Source: an uncultured Bacteroidota bacterium
GTDB taxonomy: Bacteria > Bacteroidota > Bacteroidia > Flavobacteriales > Flavobacteriaceae
Assembly (NCBI GenBank): GCA_902590705.1
Contig: CACIXU010000009.1
Span: 1 to 59,876 of the forward strand
Direction: 5' to 3'
Length of the DNA stretch: 59,876 bases
A program made the translations under genes and the position numbers. Under the pieces are notes generated by a model that saw nothing but the letters and a program-made list of their open reading frames with translations, was not told the origin of the DNA and searched no databases. Below are positions 29,436 through 40,967 of this stretch, piece after piece; the first letter of the stretch is position 1; the number at the start of each line of letters is the position of its first letter.

Positions 29436-30824
29436 AGGTCGATTATCAGAGGCAGCTAATGCAGCTTCTTTGACTGCTTCAGCATAAGTTGGATGGGAGT
29501 GGCTCATACGCGCAATATCCTCTGCGGAAGCCCTGAACTCCATTGCGACAACTGCCTCAGCAATTAAATCGGCTACTCTAGGACCAATCATGTGGACCCC
29601 GAGTACCTCATCGGTTTTAGAATCAGCCAAAATTTTGATAAATCCGTCTGTATCACCACTTGCACGTGATCGACCTAATGCTCGCATTGGAAATTGACCA
29701 CTTTTGTAATCAACTCCACTAATTTTTAGTTCTTCCTCAGTTTTACCAACTGATGCTACCTCTGGCCAAGTATAAATTACGTTAGGAATCAGATTGTAAT
29801 CGATATGAGGCTTTTGTCCGGCGATCATCTCAGCAACCATAACTCCTTCCTCCTCCGCCTTATGGGCCAACATTGCTCCTCTAACAACATCACCAATCGC
29901 ATAAATGTTAGAATTAGATGTTTGTAAATCATTATTGACCTCAATCTGTCCACTTTGAGTTAATTTAACTCCTGCTGCTTCTAAATTGAGTTTATCGGTA
30001 TATGGCTTTCTTCCGACAGATACTAAGCAGTAATCGCCCTCAAAAGAAACTTCCACACCTTTTTTATCAACGGCAGTTACATAAACATTATTACCCTTTC
30101 GCACTACTTTATTTACTTGGTGAGAGAGATAAAATTTTATTTTTTGTTTTTTCATCACTTTTGTCAGCTCTCTTGAGAGTGCACTATCCATTACAGGTGT
30201 TATCCTATCAGCATACTCGATAACTGATACATCAGCACCTAATCGTTTATACACTTGTCCCAATTCAAGCCCAATCACCCCTCCTCCAATAATGATAAGA
30301 TGCTTTGGGATTTCTTTGAGTTCCAGTGCTTCAGTTGAGGTAATGATTCTTTCTTTATCATTTTTAATGAATGATAAACTCGCAGGTTTTGAACCTGTAG
30401 CTATAATTATATACTTAGCTGTTATTTCTTCCTTTTTTTCTCCAGATATAATAATTGTATTTGCGTCTTTAAATGAACCCATACCCTTAAAAACAGTGAT
30501 CTTATTTTTATTCATTAAGAAATCAATACCTTTTGTAGTTTGCTCAACAACCGCAGCTTTTCTACCAATCATTTTTTCTAAATTCACCTTTACCTCTCCA
30601 GGAATTTCAATACCGTGTTCTTCAAAATGACTAATAGCGTCTTCATAGTGATGAGAAGAGTCTAAAAGAGACTTTGAGGGAATACACCCTACATTTAAGC
30701 AAGTTCCTCCAAGAGTATTATATTTTTCAATTAAAGCGGTTTTCATACCCAATTGTGAACAGCGAATAGCGGCAACATAACCTCCAGGTCCTGATCCAAT
30801 CACGGCAACATCAAAAGATTGCAT
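29424..30824 (-). CDS. lpdA: Dihydrolipoyl dehydrogenase
   Basis: FAD enzyme (E3) that reoxidises lipoyl groups of the 2-oxoacid dehydrogenase and glycine cleavage complexes. The 466-residue protein shows the FAD motif VAVIGSGPGGYVAAIRC, the redox disulfide GGTCLNVGCIPSKS (Cys 42 and 47), the NAD-binding IIIGGGVIGLELGQVYKRLG and the C-terminal catalytic HSHPTYAEAVKEA. All active-site features are intact. It is monocistronic as seen here, with a promoter-like element upstream and a convergent overlap with argH. Confidence 0.97.
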   Translation of the reverse strand: MQSFDVAVIGSGPGGYVAAIRCSQLGMKTALIEKYNTLGGTCLNVGCIPSKSLLDSSHHYEDAISHFEEHGIEIPGEVKVNLEKMIGRKAAVVEQTTKGIDFLMNKNKITVFKGMGSFKDANTIIISGEKKEEITAKYIIIATGSKPASLSFIKNDKERIITSTEALELKEIPKHLIIIGGGVIGLELGQVYKRLGADVSVIEYADRITPVMDSALSRELTKVMKKQKIKFYLSHQVNKVVRKGNNVYVTAVDKKGVEVSFEGDYCLVSVGRKPYTDKLNLEAAGVKLTQSGQIEVNNDLQTSNSNIYAIGDVVRGAMLAHKAEEEGVMVAEMIAGQKPHIDYNLIPNVIYTWPEVASVGKTEEELKISGVDYKSGQFPMRALGRSRASGDTDGFIKILADSKTDEVLGVHMIGPRVADLIAEAVVAMEFRASAEDIARMSHSHPTYAEAVKEAALAASDNRPLHI

Positions 30825-30855
30825 ATGTTATTGTTTCAAATATTAATCAATAATA

Positions 30856-30863
30856 CAAAAGTA
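30856..30863 (-). promoter_or_regulatory. -7 promoter element for lpdA
   Basis: The minus strand reads TACTTTTG, a full TAnnTTTG match about 30 bases upstream of the lpdA ATG. No clear -33 partner is seen at the usual spacing. Confidence 0.4.
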
Positions 30864-30906
30864 TGATTTTTGCTTAAATCAGTAATTTATAAAAATAGCC
30901 TAACTT

Positions 30907-32361
30907 GTGGGATTCAAATTATATAGATTGGAAACTCACAAGATTTCGCTTCGCACCGCATTAATTCCAGTGATTTTTTTAATCATATTACTAACATGTA
31001 ATATAACTATTTATGGTGACGATTTATTAATGGGTTCAAATCAAATTATTTTACTGATCGCAGCAGCATTTGCAGGATTTTTAGGATTTCGCAATAAAAT
31101 TAGTTATAGATTAATGTTGCAAAAAATTATAGAAAATTTAGTTTCGGTTAAAACTCCAATACTGATTCTTTTATTTGTCGGAGCACTTGCAGGTACCTGG
31201 TTGATAAGTGGTATTATACCTGCCATGATTTTTTATGGTATTCAGATTGCTAACCCAAGTTTTTTCCTTCCTGCTTGTGTATTAATTTGTACCCTAATTT
31301 CGTTAGCCAAAGGAAGCAGTTGGTCCACATCAGCAACTGTTGGAATAGCTTTAATTGGTATCGGGAGAGCATTGGGGCTGCCTGCTGGTATGATTGCTGG
31401 GGCAGTAATCTCAGGTGCTTATTTTGGTGATAAACTTTCTCCTCTTAGTGATACAACAAATTTGGCCGCGGCTATGGCTGGTAGTGAACTATTTACCCAC
31501 ATTAGGTACATGCTTTATACAACCTTACCTACTATTACAATAACCTTATTGATTTTTGTAATGTTTGGGTTAACTTTTACTTACTCAGGAGAAATAGATA
31601 CCTCGAGTTTAAAAAATGCGATTGCAGAAAAATTCAATATCAATGCTTGGCTTTTTCTAGTTCCAGTGTTGCTTCTAATAATGATTATAAAAAAAACCCC
31701 GCCACTTATTGCTTTATCATTGGGTTCACTATTAGGAGCATTTTTTGCTTTAATTTTTCAGCCAAACCTACTTGTTCAGTTGGCGGGAGGTCAAACACTC
31801 AATTTTAAGGTCGCTTTCCAAAGTATATTAGATGCCATTACCATCGAAACCAATGTAGCTACCTCCGAACAATTATTGAGCGAATTATTTACCTCTGGAG
31901 GAATGCAGGGCATGTTAGGAACTATATGGCTGATAATTTGTGCCATGGTTTTTGGTGGAATTATGGATGCAATAGGAGCATTAGAAACAATAAGTAATGC
32001 TTTTCTAAACTGGGCAAAATCTAAATTTCAACTATTCGCTGGCACTGTTGCCTCTTGCTTGACAGTCAATTTATCAGCTTCAGATCAATACCTCTCTATA
32101 GTTATTCCAGGAAAAATGTTTAACATGGCATATAAAGATAAAAAACTTGCCCCAGAGAACTTAAGTCGAACACTTGAAGACTCTGGCACCGTAACCTCAG
32201 TGCTGATTCCATGGAATACCTGTGGAGCCTATCAATCAAGCGTACTAGGAGTTAATGTAGCCGATTATTTTTTATATGCAATCTTTAACTGGCTTAGTCC
32301 TTTGATGACCCTAATAATTTCTTATTTTAAAATAAAAATTAAGTCATTAATAAAGGTCTGA
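30907..32361 (+). CDS. nhaC: Na+/H+ antiporter, NhaC family
   Basis: Polytopic membrane protein of about 484 residues with roughly eleven or twelve hydrophobic segments. Family-typical stretches include AKGSSWSTSATVGIALIGIG, GDKLSPLSDTTNLAAAMAGS and the C-terminal NLSASDQYLSIVIPGKMF and EDSGTVTSVLIPWNTCGAY. NhaC proteins exchange Na+ for H+, and related members exchange malate for lactate, so the exact substrate is open. The first start is the GTG at 30907; a TTG seven codons later is equally plausible and would give METHKISLRTALIP. It is divergent from lpdA and followed by katG after 134 bases. Confidence 0.88.
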   Translation: MGFKLYRLETHKISLRTALIPVIFLIILLTCNITIYGDDLLMGSNQIILLIAAAFAGFLGFRNKISYRLMLQKIIENLVSVKTPILILLFVGALAGTWLISGIIPAMIFYGIQIANPSFFLPACVLICTLISLAKGSSWSTSATVGIALIGIGRALGLPAGMIAGAVISGAYFGDKLSPLSDTTNLAAAMAGSELFTHIRYMLYTTLPTITITLLIFVMFGLTFTYSGEIDTSSLKNAIAEKFNINAWLFLVPVLLLIMIIKKTPPLIALSLGSLLGAFFALIFQPNLLVQLAGGQTLNFKVAFQSILDAITIETNVATSEQLLSELFTSGGMQGMLGTIWLIICAMVFGGIMDAIGALETISNAFLNWAKSKFQLFAGTVASCLTVNLSASDQYLSIVIPGKMFNMAYKDKKLAPENLSRTLEDSGTVTSVLIPWNTCGAYQSSVLGVNVADYFLYAIFNWLSPLMTLIISYFKIKIKSLIKV

Positions 32362-32445
32362 TACAATTTAATTAGACGATTAGATTTCCTTATACTTAAA
32401 GTGGAAATTATTATAAATAACTATAAGTTTTACAAGAATTAAAAT

Positions 32446-32453
32446 TAAATTTG
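32446..32453 (+). promoter_or_regulatory. -7 promoter element for katG
   Basis: TAAATTTG is a full match to TAnnTTTG, 42 bases upstream of the katG ATG. The -33 partner is not clear, and no OxyR-like dyad is recognised in the 134-base gap. Confidence 0.4.
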
Positions 32454-32480
32454 ATGTGCATAAATTTTGATTATTAATAA

Positions 32481-34712
<2,232 letters not shown>

Positions 34713-34748
34713 TTTGACCTAAGAAATCAATAACTTATTTGAAAATCA

Positions 34749-34790
34749 GAAAACCTCAACCTTTTGTAAAGTTTGAGGTTTTCACTTTTT
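34749..34790 (+). terminator. Rho-independent terminator after katG
   Basis: GAAAACCTCAAC at 34749-34760 pairs with GTTTGAGGTTTTC at 34771-34783 (one bulged T), with a ten-base loop CTTTTGTAAA and a downstream CTTTTT run. It separates katG from the ftsK unit. Confidence 0.85.
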
Positions 34791-34839
34791 ACTGTCAAAT
34801 GACCTAGCATGATTTATCTCAGGTTTACTAATGAATTCG

Positions 34840-34847
34840 TATTTTTG
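34840..34847 (+). promoter_or_regulatory. -7 promoter element for the ftsK operon
   Basis: TATTTTTG is a full TAnnTTTG match 17 bases before the ftsK ATG, giving a short 5' untranslated region of about ten bases. The -33 region is weak. Confidence 0.45.
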
Positions 34848-34864
34848 TATTACAAGTTCAATTA

Positions 34865-37177
34865 ATGGCTAAAAAGCGTTTAAGTTCACAATCATCTGAG
34901 TTCTCAACGGAGCAGAAGAAAAGGAGGAGAGAAATTCTATTTGGAAGCTTTCTTGTGCTAATTGGGTTTTTGTTTTTAGTTTCCTTCTTGTCTTATTTTT
35001 ATAATTGGCAATCCGATCAAAGTACTTTAGAGGCTTTTTTTGATAGAAACGTTCAATCTCAAAATATCCTAAATAAACTTGGGGCCTTAACTGCTCACTT
35101 TTTTATTTATCAGCTTTTTGGTTTTTCTGCCTTTATAATACCATGCTTACTTGGTTATACGGGATTAGTATTGTTTTTTAGTCTAAACAAAAAAAGAATT
35201 TTGCACCAATGGAGCTGGGCACTATGCTATATGACTTGTTTAATGATATTCTTGGGTTTTTATCAGGAAAACAATCCAATTTTAAGTGGATTGGTTGGCT
35301 TTGAAGTGAATGATTTTTTGGTTAGTTATTTGGGTAGGACTGGCCTAATGTCAATTCTAGTCTTTACGATTATTTTTATTTTAGTCGTTCAGTGGGGCTT
35401 AACGCCTGAAAAACTAGTCCATTTTTTTAAATTCTTATTTAAGCAGGAAAAACCCTCCAAAGAAGTTCCAATCGAAAACAGTCTCGATATGGAAATTGAT
35501 ACTTTTGTAAGTGAATCAAAGGAAATAACTGATGAACCTATAAGTGAAATTGATCCAACTCCTGAAATTTATCCATCGAAGAGGAAAGAGGAGTTAGAAA
35601 TGGAAGTTGAGCACGTTCTGGAAGAAGAAAGTGTAGAGGGAAATTTAGCCCAATCTCTTGTAGAAAAACATGGTTTTTTTGATCCTAAATTAGAATTAAG
35701 TAAATACCAATTACCTACTCAAGAACTTTTAAAAGATTATGGTGAAGGCTCTATCACCATTGATCAAGAAGAATTAGAACTAAATAAAAATAAAATTGTA
35801 GACACTCTAAGTAATTATAAAATAGGTATATCAAAAATAAAAGCCACTGTAGGCCCAACAGTTACTCTTTATGAAATTGTTCCCGACGCTGGAATTAGGA
35901 TTTCTAAGATCAAAAATCTCGAGGATGACATTGCATTATCATTATCGGCGCTAGGTATTAGAATTATTGCACCAATTCCTGGAAAAGGAACCATAGGGAT
36001 TGAGGTTCCTAACCAAAAACCTAGTGTTGTATCCATGCGTTCTGTTATTTCTTCTGGTAAATTTCAAAAGGCAGAGATGGAATTACCACTGGCTTTAGGA
36101 AAAACCATTAGCAATGAAACCTTTGTAGTTGATTTGACAAAAATGCCTCACCTATTGATGGCTGGAGCTACAGGGCAAGGAAAGTCAGTAGGATTGAATG
36201 CTGTTTTAACGTCACTACTTTATAAAAAACATCCAGCGGAGATAAAGTTTGTTTTGGTTGATCCTAAGAAAGTAGAACTCAATATTTACAACAAAATAGA
36301 AAGGCATTACTTGGCTAAACTACCCGATACAGATGATGCAATAATTACTGATAATACCAAAGTAATTCATACACTAAACTCACTCTGTATTGAAATGGAT
36401 AATCGATATGAGTTACTAAAAAATGCAAACTGTCGTAATCTGAAGGAATACAATCAAAAATATCGTGAAAGAAAATTAAACCCAAATGATGGTCATACCT
36501 TTTTACCATACATCGTTTTAGTAGTTGATGAATTTGCAGACCTTATTATGACGGCAGGTAAAGAAGTAGAGACACCAATTGCGAGATTAGCTCAATTAGC
36601 TAGAGCAATTGGAATTCATCTTATCATTGCTACACAACGTCCCTCAGTAAATGTCATTACAGGAGTTATTAAAGCTAATTTCCCGGCCAGAATTGCTTTT
36701 CGAGTAACTTCAAAAATCGATTCTAGAACTATAATTGACTCGGGAGGAGCAGATCAATTAATAGGGCGCGGTGACATGCTTTATACCCAAGGAAATGAAT
36801 TAACGAGAATCCAATGTGCATTTGTTGATACGCCTGAAGTACAAAAAATATCTGACTATGTAGGTGCTCAAATGGGGTATTCTAGTGCGTATTTGTTGCC
36901 TGAGTATACAGAAGAAAATTCGAGCAACCTTGATTTAGATCCATCAGAAAGAGACGATCTTTTTAGGGAAGCAGCTGAAGTTATTGTATCAGCGCAACAA
37001 GGATCAGCCTCTCTTTTACAAAGAAAGTTAAAGTTGGGATATAATAGAGCTGGACGAATAATTGACCAAATGGAAGTAGCTGGAATTGTTGGACCTTTTG
37101 AGGGCAGTAAGGCAAGACAGGTCCTGATATCAGATTTAAATACCTTAGATCAGTTTTTAAAAAATCAAGATGTTTAA
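34865..37177 (+). CDS. ftsK: DNA translocase FtsK/SpoIIIE
   Basis: Septal DNA pump that clears chromosomes from the closing septum and activates XerCD recombination at dif. The 770-residue protein has about four or five N-terminal membrane helices (residues 25-180), an acidic linker (about 200-270) and the RecA-like motor. Walker A is GATGQGKSVGLN near residue 435 and Walker B is IVLVVDEFADLIM. The C-terminal winged-helix gamma domain (QGSASLLQRKLKLGYNRAGR) recognises KOPS-like sequences. It starts a five-base-plus spaced operon with the lolA-like and lptF/G-like genes, an association seen in other Bacteroidota. Confidence 0.95.
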   Translation: MAKKRLSSQSSEFSTEQKKRRREILFGSFLVLIGFLFLVSFLSYFYNWQSDQSTLEAFFDRNVQSQNILNKLGALTAHFFIYQLFGFSAFIIPCLLGYTGLVLFFSLNKKRILHQWSWALCYMTCLMIFLGFYQENNPILSGLVGFEVNDFLVSYLGRTGLMSILVFTIIFILVVQWGLTPEKLVHFFKFLFKQEKPSKEVPIENSLDMEIDTFVSESKEITDEPISEIDPTPEIYPSKRKEELEMEVEHVLEEESVEGNLAQSLVEKHGFFDPKLELSKYQLPTQELLKDYGEGSITIDQEELELNKNKIVDTLSNYKIGISKIKATVGPTVTLYEIVPDAGIRISKIKNLEDDIALSLSALGIRIIAPIPGKGTIGIEVPNQKPSVVSMRSVISSGKFQKAEMELPLALGKTISNETFVVDLTKMPHLLMAGATGQGKSVGLNAVLTSLLYKKHPAEIKFVLVDPKKVELNIYNKIERHYLAKLPDTDDAIITDNTKVIHTLNSLCIEMDNRYELLKNANCRNLKEYNQKYRERKLNPNDGHTFLPYIVLVVDEFADLIMTAGKEVETPIARLAQLARAIGIHLIIATQRPSVNVITGVIKANFPARIAFRVTSKIDSRTIIDSGGADQLIGRGDMLYTQGNELTRIQCAFVDTPEVQKISDYVGAQMGYSSAYLLPEYTEENSSNLDLDPSERDDLFREAAEVIVSAQQGSASLLQRKLKLGYNRAGRIIDQMEVAGIVGPFEGSKARQVLISDLNTLDQFLKNQDV

Positions 37178-37186
37178 ATTTATCCT

Positions 37187-37831
37187 ATGAAAATAAAATC
37201 ACTCCTTATAACACTAATATTTTTTCTTTCAACACCCTCTTGGTCTCAGACTTCAATTGAAGCAAAAGATTTATTGGAAAAAGCTTCAAAAAAATTAGAT
37301 AGCTATATTTCCTTTGAACTTGAATTTAGTTATGTTCTAAATAACCGAAGCGAGCAAATTAATGAAGAGAGCAAAGGAAAAGTTTCTGTAAGTGGAGATA
37401 GATACAAATTAAATTTTCTAGATGCAATCCAGCTTTTTGATGGCGAAAATATTTATACAATTGTACCCGAAAATGAGGAAATCACATTAATTAAGCCTAC
37501 AGATGATGATGAGGATTTTATCTTTAACCCCACTAATCTATTAAGTTTTTATAAGGAAGGATATGATTATCAATGGGATATTTCTCAAAAAATTAAAGGA
37601 AAAAACATTCAATTTATTAAATTGATACCAACTGTTGATGATAGTGATATCAAGTCAATTTTAGTTGGAATCGACACTTATGAAAATCATATTTATAGAT
37701 TAATAGAGGTAGGGCTAAATGGAACTATTACCACACTAACAATTAATAGTATGGAAATCAATAAAAAACTTTCATCAGATTTCTTTGTTTTTGACCCATC
37801 AGATTATCCTAACTACTATATCAACGAATAG
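37187..37831 (+). CDS. LolA-like outer-membrane lipoprotein carrier family protein
   Basis: Secreted 214-residue protein with a signal peptide (MKIKSLLITLIFFLSTPSWSQ). A half-barrel-like pattern follows, with YISFELEFSYVLNNR, GKVSVSGDRYKLNF and DGENIYTIVPENEEITL. These correspond to the LolA/LolB-type fold that moves lipoproteins across the periplasm. It lies ten bases after ftsK and three bases before an LptF/G-type permease, suggesting an envelope-biogenesis operon. The sequence is diverged from proteobacterial LolA, so its cargo is unproven. Confidence 0.8.
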   Translation: MKIKSLLITLIFFLSTPSWSQTSIEAKDLLEKASKKLDSYISFELEFSYVLNNRSEQINEESKGKVSVSGDRYKLNFLDAIQLFDGENIYTIVPENEEITLIKPTDDDEDFIFNPTNLLSFYKEGYDYQWDISQKIKGKNIQFIKLIPTVDDSDIKSILVGIDTYENHIYRLIEVGLNGTITTLTINSMEINKKLSSDFFVFDPSDYPNYYINE

Positions 37832-37834
37832 AAT

Positions 37835-39277
37835 TTGAAAATTATTGATCGTTATATTATTAGTCAATACCTCAAACGCTTAGTCAGCATTTTTGGTATT
37901 TGCATGCTTATTTTTATAGTTCAGACTTTTTGGCTTTTTATAGATGATCTGGCTGGAAAGGGTCTAGATTTTGAAACAATTTTTAAGTTTTTAATTTATT
38001 ATTCCCCCAAGCTTATCCCCATAGTTCTACCCTTATCTATATTATTAGCTTCTTTAATGACCTTTGGTGATTTTGCTGAAAACTATGAATTTGCGGCCAT
38101 GAAGTCTACAGGAATTTCATTGATTAGATGCATGTCAGGATTATTAATAGTTCATATCATGATTGGAGTAGGAAGTTATTATTTTTCAAACCACGTAATT
38201 CCATATGGTGAATTAAAATCATATAATCTTAGAAGAAACCTGGCAAAACTAAAACCTGCAATTGCTATACGTGAGGGAATTTTCAACGACTTAGGACAAA
38301 TGAATATCAAAGTTAAGCGAAAATACGGTTTGGAGCAAAGGCTGTTAGAGGATGTTATAATACATGAAAAAACAATTGATCATAAAAACAGAATTGTTAT
38401 CAAAGCTAAAAGAGGAGAGCTAAAAAGTAAAACGACTGATGCCACCCTTCAACTGGTTCTTTATGATGGAAACAGATATGAGGAAATTATTGGAAAAGAC
38501 TATAAAGAAAAACTTCGATTACCTCATGCAAAAGTTCATTTCGAAAAATATGTAATGAATATTGATTTATCCACATTCAATAATATAGACCTCAATGAGG
38601 AAAATTACACTTCAACTTTTCGAATGCAAAAAGTCAATCAACTACATTTAAGTATTGATAGTCTTGAGAGAGATTTTAAAGAACAAAAGAGAGTCTTTAG
38701 CGATAACTTTAAAAAGAAACACTATAAATCTCAAATTAAAAGTGTCAAAATAGAAGATTATAAATCTGATTCGTTAATTACCATTAATCTTCTTAACATA
38801 ATCCAAAAAAATTCGAAATGGCGAAGACGTCAAAGTGTAAATAATGCAATCACTGACGTAAAAAGTATACTAAGAAGTCTCGAAAACAAAAAAAGAACTT
38901 TCTTTATTTATCAAAAGTTAATCAATCTTCATAAAATCACCTTATTCGATAGGTATACAATCATTTTTGCATGTATATTCTTGTTTCTCATTGGTGCCTC
39001 TCTAGGAGCAATTATTAAAAAAGGGGGGTTAGGACTACCGATGGTATTATCGGTCTTGATTTTTTTATCATATCATTATATAGGTATTTTTGGTAAAAAC
39101 GCTGCCGAGGATAATAGCATTACTCCTTACCTAGCAAGCTGGATTTCAACAATTGTAATAGCACCTTTTGCATTCTATCTAGCAAAACGCGCATCATATG
39201 ACGAGGGGTTTGTTAACTTAGACTTTTTAATCATTCCATTAAAACAGGTTTTTAAGAAAGTATTAAGCTCCAAATGA
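37835..39277 (+). CDS. LptF/LptG-family permease (YjgP/YjgQ)
   Basis: Inner-membrane permease subunit for lipopolysaccharide export, 480 residues. Three N-terminal membrane helices (IFGICMLIFIVQTFWLFI and following), a long periplasmic jellyroll-like domain (about residues 130-350) and three C-terminal helices (TIIFACIFLFLIGASLGAII) match LptF/G. The start is the TTG at 37835, giving MKIIDRYIISQYLKRL, the usual N-terminus of this family, so a non-ATG start is well supported. It follows the LolA-like gene by three bases. The periplasmic domain is longer and more charged than in proteobacteria, as in other Bacteroidota. Confidence 0.9.
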   Translation: MKIIDRYIISQYLKRLVSIFGICMLIFIVQTFWLFIDDLAGKGLDFETIFKFLIYYSPKLIPIVLPLSILLASLMTFGDFAENYEFAAMKSTGISLIRCMSGLLIVHIMIGVGSYYFSNHVIPYGELKSYNLRRNLAKLKPAIAIREGIFNDLGQMNIKVKRKYGLEQRLLEDVIIHEKTIDHKNRIVIKAKRGELKSKTTDATLQLVLYDGNRYEEIIGKDYKEKLRLPHAKVHFEKYVMNIDLSTFNNIDLNEENYTSTFRMQKVNQLHLSIDSLERDFKEQKRVFSDNFKKKHYKSQIKSVKIEDYKSDSLITINLLNIIQKNSKWRRRQSVNNAITDVKSILRSLENKKRTFFIYQKLINLHKITLFDRYTIIFACIFLFLIGASLGAIIKKGGLGLPMVLSVLIFLSYHYIGIFGKNAAEDNSITPYLASWISTIVIAPFAFYLAKRASYDEGFVNLDFLIIPLKQVFKKVLSSK

Positions 39278-39287
39278 AATATATCAA

Positions 39288-40418
39288 ATGAAAAAATACT
39301 CACTCAATAAAGTAGAAGAGGCTATTTCATCAATTAAAAAAGGTGAAATAATAATTGTAGTCGATGACGAAAATAGAGAAAATGAGGGTGATTTCATTGC
39401 AGCTGCTGAGGCTATTTCTCCTGAGATGATCAACTTTATGGCTACTCACGGTAGAGGCTTGATTTGCTGCCCTCTAACAGAAAAAAGGTGTAAGAAATTA
39501 AATTTAGACCTCATGGTGAGAACTACATCAGATCCAATGGAAACTGCTTTTACTGTTTCAGTTGATCTAAGGGGAAAAGGAGTTTCAACGGGTATTTCTG
39601 CAGTAGATCGAGCCAAAACAATTAAGGCACTAGTGAATAAAAAAACAAAGGTTAATGACTTTACTAAACCAGGACACGTTTTTCCATTAATTGCAAAAGA
39701 GGGTGGAGTATTAAGAAGAACTGGTCACACAGAAGCAGCAATTGATTTTGCCCGACTAGCAGGTTTTGAGCCTGCGGGAGTAATAGCAGAGATAATGAAT
39801 GAAAATGGTTCAATGGCAAGGTTACCTGAACTTTTTGAAGTAGCGAAAAAATTTAATTTGAAGATTGTATCAATTGAAGACTTAGTAGCATATAGAATGC
39901 AGCACGATAGTCTTATTATTAAAAAAAGTGATTCAGAAATATCTACACTTTTTGGAAAATTTCGGTTGAGGGCTTACCAACAAACAACGAATAGCCAAGT
40001 CCATTTGGCACTTACAAAAGGTAGCTGGACAAAAGATGAGCCAGTATTAACAAGGATTAACTCCTTGAGGATAAGTAATGATATTTTGAGTTTACTTACT
40101 GGTCAAGTAGATAAGGGTATGGAGGATATTTTTTCTTTGATAAATAAAGAAGAAAAAGGAGCCATTATCTTTATTAATCAACAACAGTCTGGAGAAAACT
40201 TATTATCTAGAATTAAAAAATTAAATGCTATGCAGATTAAAGGAGAGATCAATAAAGTTCCTCCTATAATGATGGATAGTAGGGATTTTGGAATTGGAGC
40301 TCAAATTCTTCACGATCTTAAAATTAAAAAGTTAAATATTGTTAGTAATTCATCAAAAAAACCAAGAGTAGGTATAACCGGATATGGACTAGAAATCATT
40401 GGTTATGTGAACTATTAA
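39288..40418 (+). CDS. ribB: 3,4-dihydroxy-2-butanone-4-phosphate synthase fused to a degenerate GTP cyclohydrolase II-like domain
   Basis: Riboflavin precursor enzyme that makes 3,4-dihydroxy-2-butanone 4-phosphate from ribulose 5-phosphate. The N-terminal 205 residues are a complete RibB domain: VVDDENRENEGDFIAAAE, ATHGRGLICCPLT and RRTGHTEAAIDFARLAG. Residues from about 215 to 376 align with GTP cyclohydrolase II, but the zinc-ligand cysteines of that domain (C-x10-C-x-C in active enzymes) are absent: the matching stretch reads RINSLRISNDILSLLTG. The second domain is therefore probably inactive and a separate RibA is expected elsewhere. It ends the ftsK-lptF/G run before tRNA-Ser. Confidence 0.9.
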   Translation: MKKYSLNKVEEAISSIKKGEIIIVVDDENRENEGDFIAAAEAISPEMINFMATHGRGLICCPLTEKRCKKLNLDLMVRTTSDPMETAFTVSVDLRGKGVSTGISAVDRAKTIKALVNKKTKVNDFTKPGHVFPLIAKEGGVLRRTGHTEAAIDFARLAGFEPAGVIAEIMNENGSMARLPELFEVAKKFNLKIVSIEDLVAYRMQHDSLIIKKSDSEISTLFGKFRLRAYQQTTNSQVHLALTKGSWTKDEPVLTRINSLRISNDILSLLTGQVDKGMEDIFSLINKEEKGAIIFINQQQSGENLLSRIKKLNAMQIKGEINKVPPIMMDSRDFGIGAQILHDLKIKKLNIVSNSSKKPRVGITGYGLEIIGYVNY

Positions 40419-40443
40419 TTCTCATCAAAATCAATAAAAATAC

Positions 40444-40451
40444 TATATTTG
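40444..40451 (+). promoter_or_regulatory. -7 promoter element of tRNA-Ser
   Basis: TATATTTG matches TAnnTTTG exactly and ends seven bases before the first base of the mature tRNA, the expected distance for an RNA start at or just before the tRNA. Confidence 0.6.
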
Positions 40452-40458
40452 CGCCCAT

Positions 40459-40543
40459 GGAGAAATGGCAGAGTGGTCGAATGCGGCAGTCTTGAAAACT
40501 GTTGAGGGTCACACCTCCGGGGGTTCGAATCCCTCTTTCTCCG
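40459..40543 (+). tRNA. tRNA-Ser (anticodon UGA)
   Basis: The acceptor strand GGAGAAA at 40459-40465 pairs with TTTCTCC at 40536-40542, followed by discriminator G. The anticodon stem GCAGT/ACTGT encloses the loop CTTGAAA with anticodon TGA. A long variable arm (GAGGGTCACACCTC region) and the T-loop GGGGGTTCGAATCCCTC are class II, as expected for serine. No CCA is encoded. The gene marks the border between housekeeping genes and the catabolic island. Confidence 0.97.
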
Positions 40544-40556
40544 CATAATACCTTAT

Positions 40557-40589
40557 AAACCCCTATTAATACTAGGGGTTTGTTTTTTT
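40557..40589 (+). terminator. Rho-independent terminator after tRNA-Ser
   Basis: AAACCCCTA at 40557-40565 and TAGGGGTTT at 40573-40581 form a perfect nine-base stem with a seven-base loop, followed by GTTTTTTT. Confidence 0.9.
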
Positions 40590-40627
40590 GGGGACGGTAT
40601 TGGACACGGTTTAGCTAAAAGTTAGCT
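40590..40627 (+). repeat. tRNA-adjacent segment, copy A of a diverged repeat
   Basis: The sequence GGGGACGGT followed by TTTAGCTAAAAGTTAGCT continues straight from the tRNA terminator. The 12-mer TAAAAGTTAGCT at 40616-40627 recurs at 46809-46820, and the GTTTGTTT..GGGGWCGGT signature recurs near 42680-42699. AGCTAA-AAG-TTAGCT is also a small inverted repeat. Confidence 0.45.
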
Positions 40628-40745
40628 ATAATATTTAAAGATTGATCATACAATTAAAGGCAGTATGTCGTAAAAAAAGCATTATCTAGTAGCTTTCTAC
40701 CCCCTTTTATAGGTTTTATTATATTATTAATTTAAAACCATAATC

Positions 40746-40967
40746 ATGAAAAAACTAATACTTCCTTTACTTTTTCTTACTTTAATAAATTGCTCTAAAG
40801 ATGATGAGGTAGCATACTGTTATAGATGTGATTCATATGCAAATAATACACTTGGAACAAGTGGAGAAACAGAAGAATTGTGTAAGGGGCAGGGACTTAC
40901 AAGACAGGATATTGATAATTACGTGGATGCTGTCAGAAGTTATGGTGGAAACTGTACAAAAATTTAA
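40746..40967 (+). CDS. Small cysteine-containing lipoprotein, unknown function
   Basis: A 73-residue protein with a clear lipoprotein signal (MKKLILPLLFLTLINC) and lipobox Cys at residue 16. The mature part is acidic and has four further cysteines (YCYRCDSY, ELCKGQG and GGNCTKI), likely paired in disulfides outside the cytoplasm. No function is recognised. It is the first gene after tRNA-Ser and its terminator and has no obvious partner. The start is the only ATG with a signal peptide, so the gene call itself is fairly secure. Confidence 0.75.
   Translation: MKKLILPLLFLTLINCSKDDEVAYCYRCDSYANNTLGTSGETEELCKGQGLTRQDIDNYVDAVRSYGGNCTKI

Noticed and set aside
40459-40543. Second copy of the tRNA-Ser 3' end within the window, as expected of an att site pair.
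   Set aside because: No direct repeat of the tRNA 3' end was found to 59876, and no integrase is present, so integration at this tRNA remains only a hypothesis.
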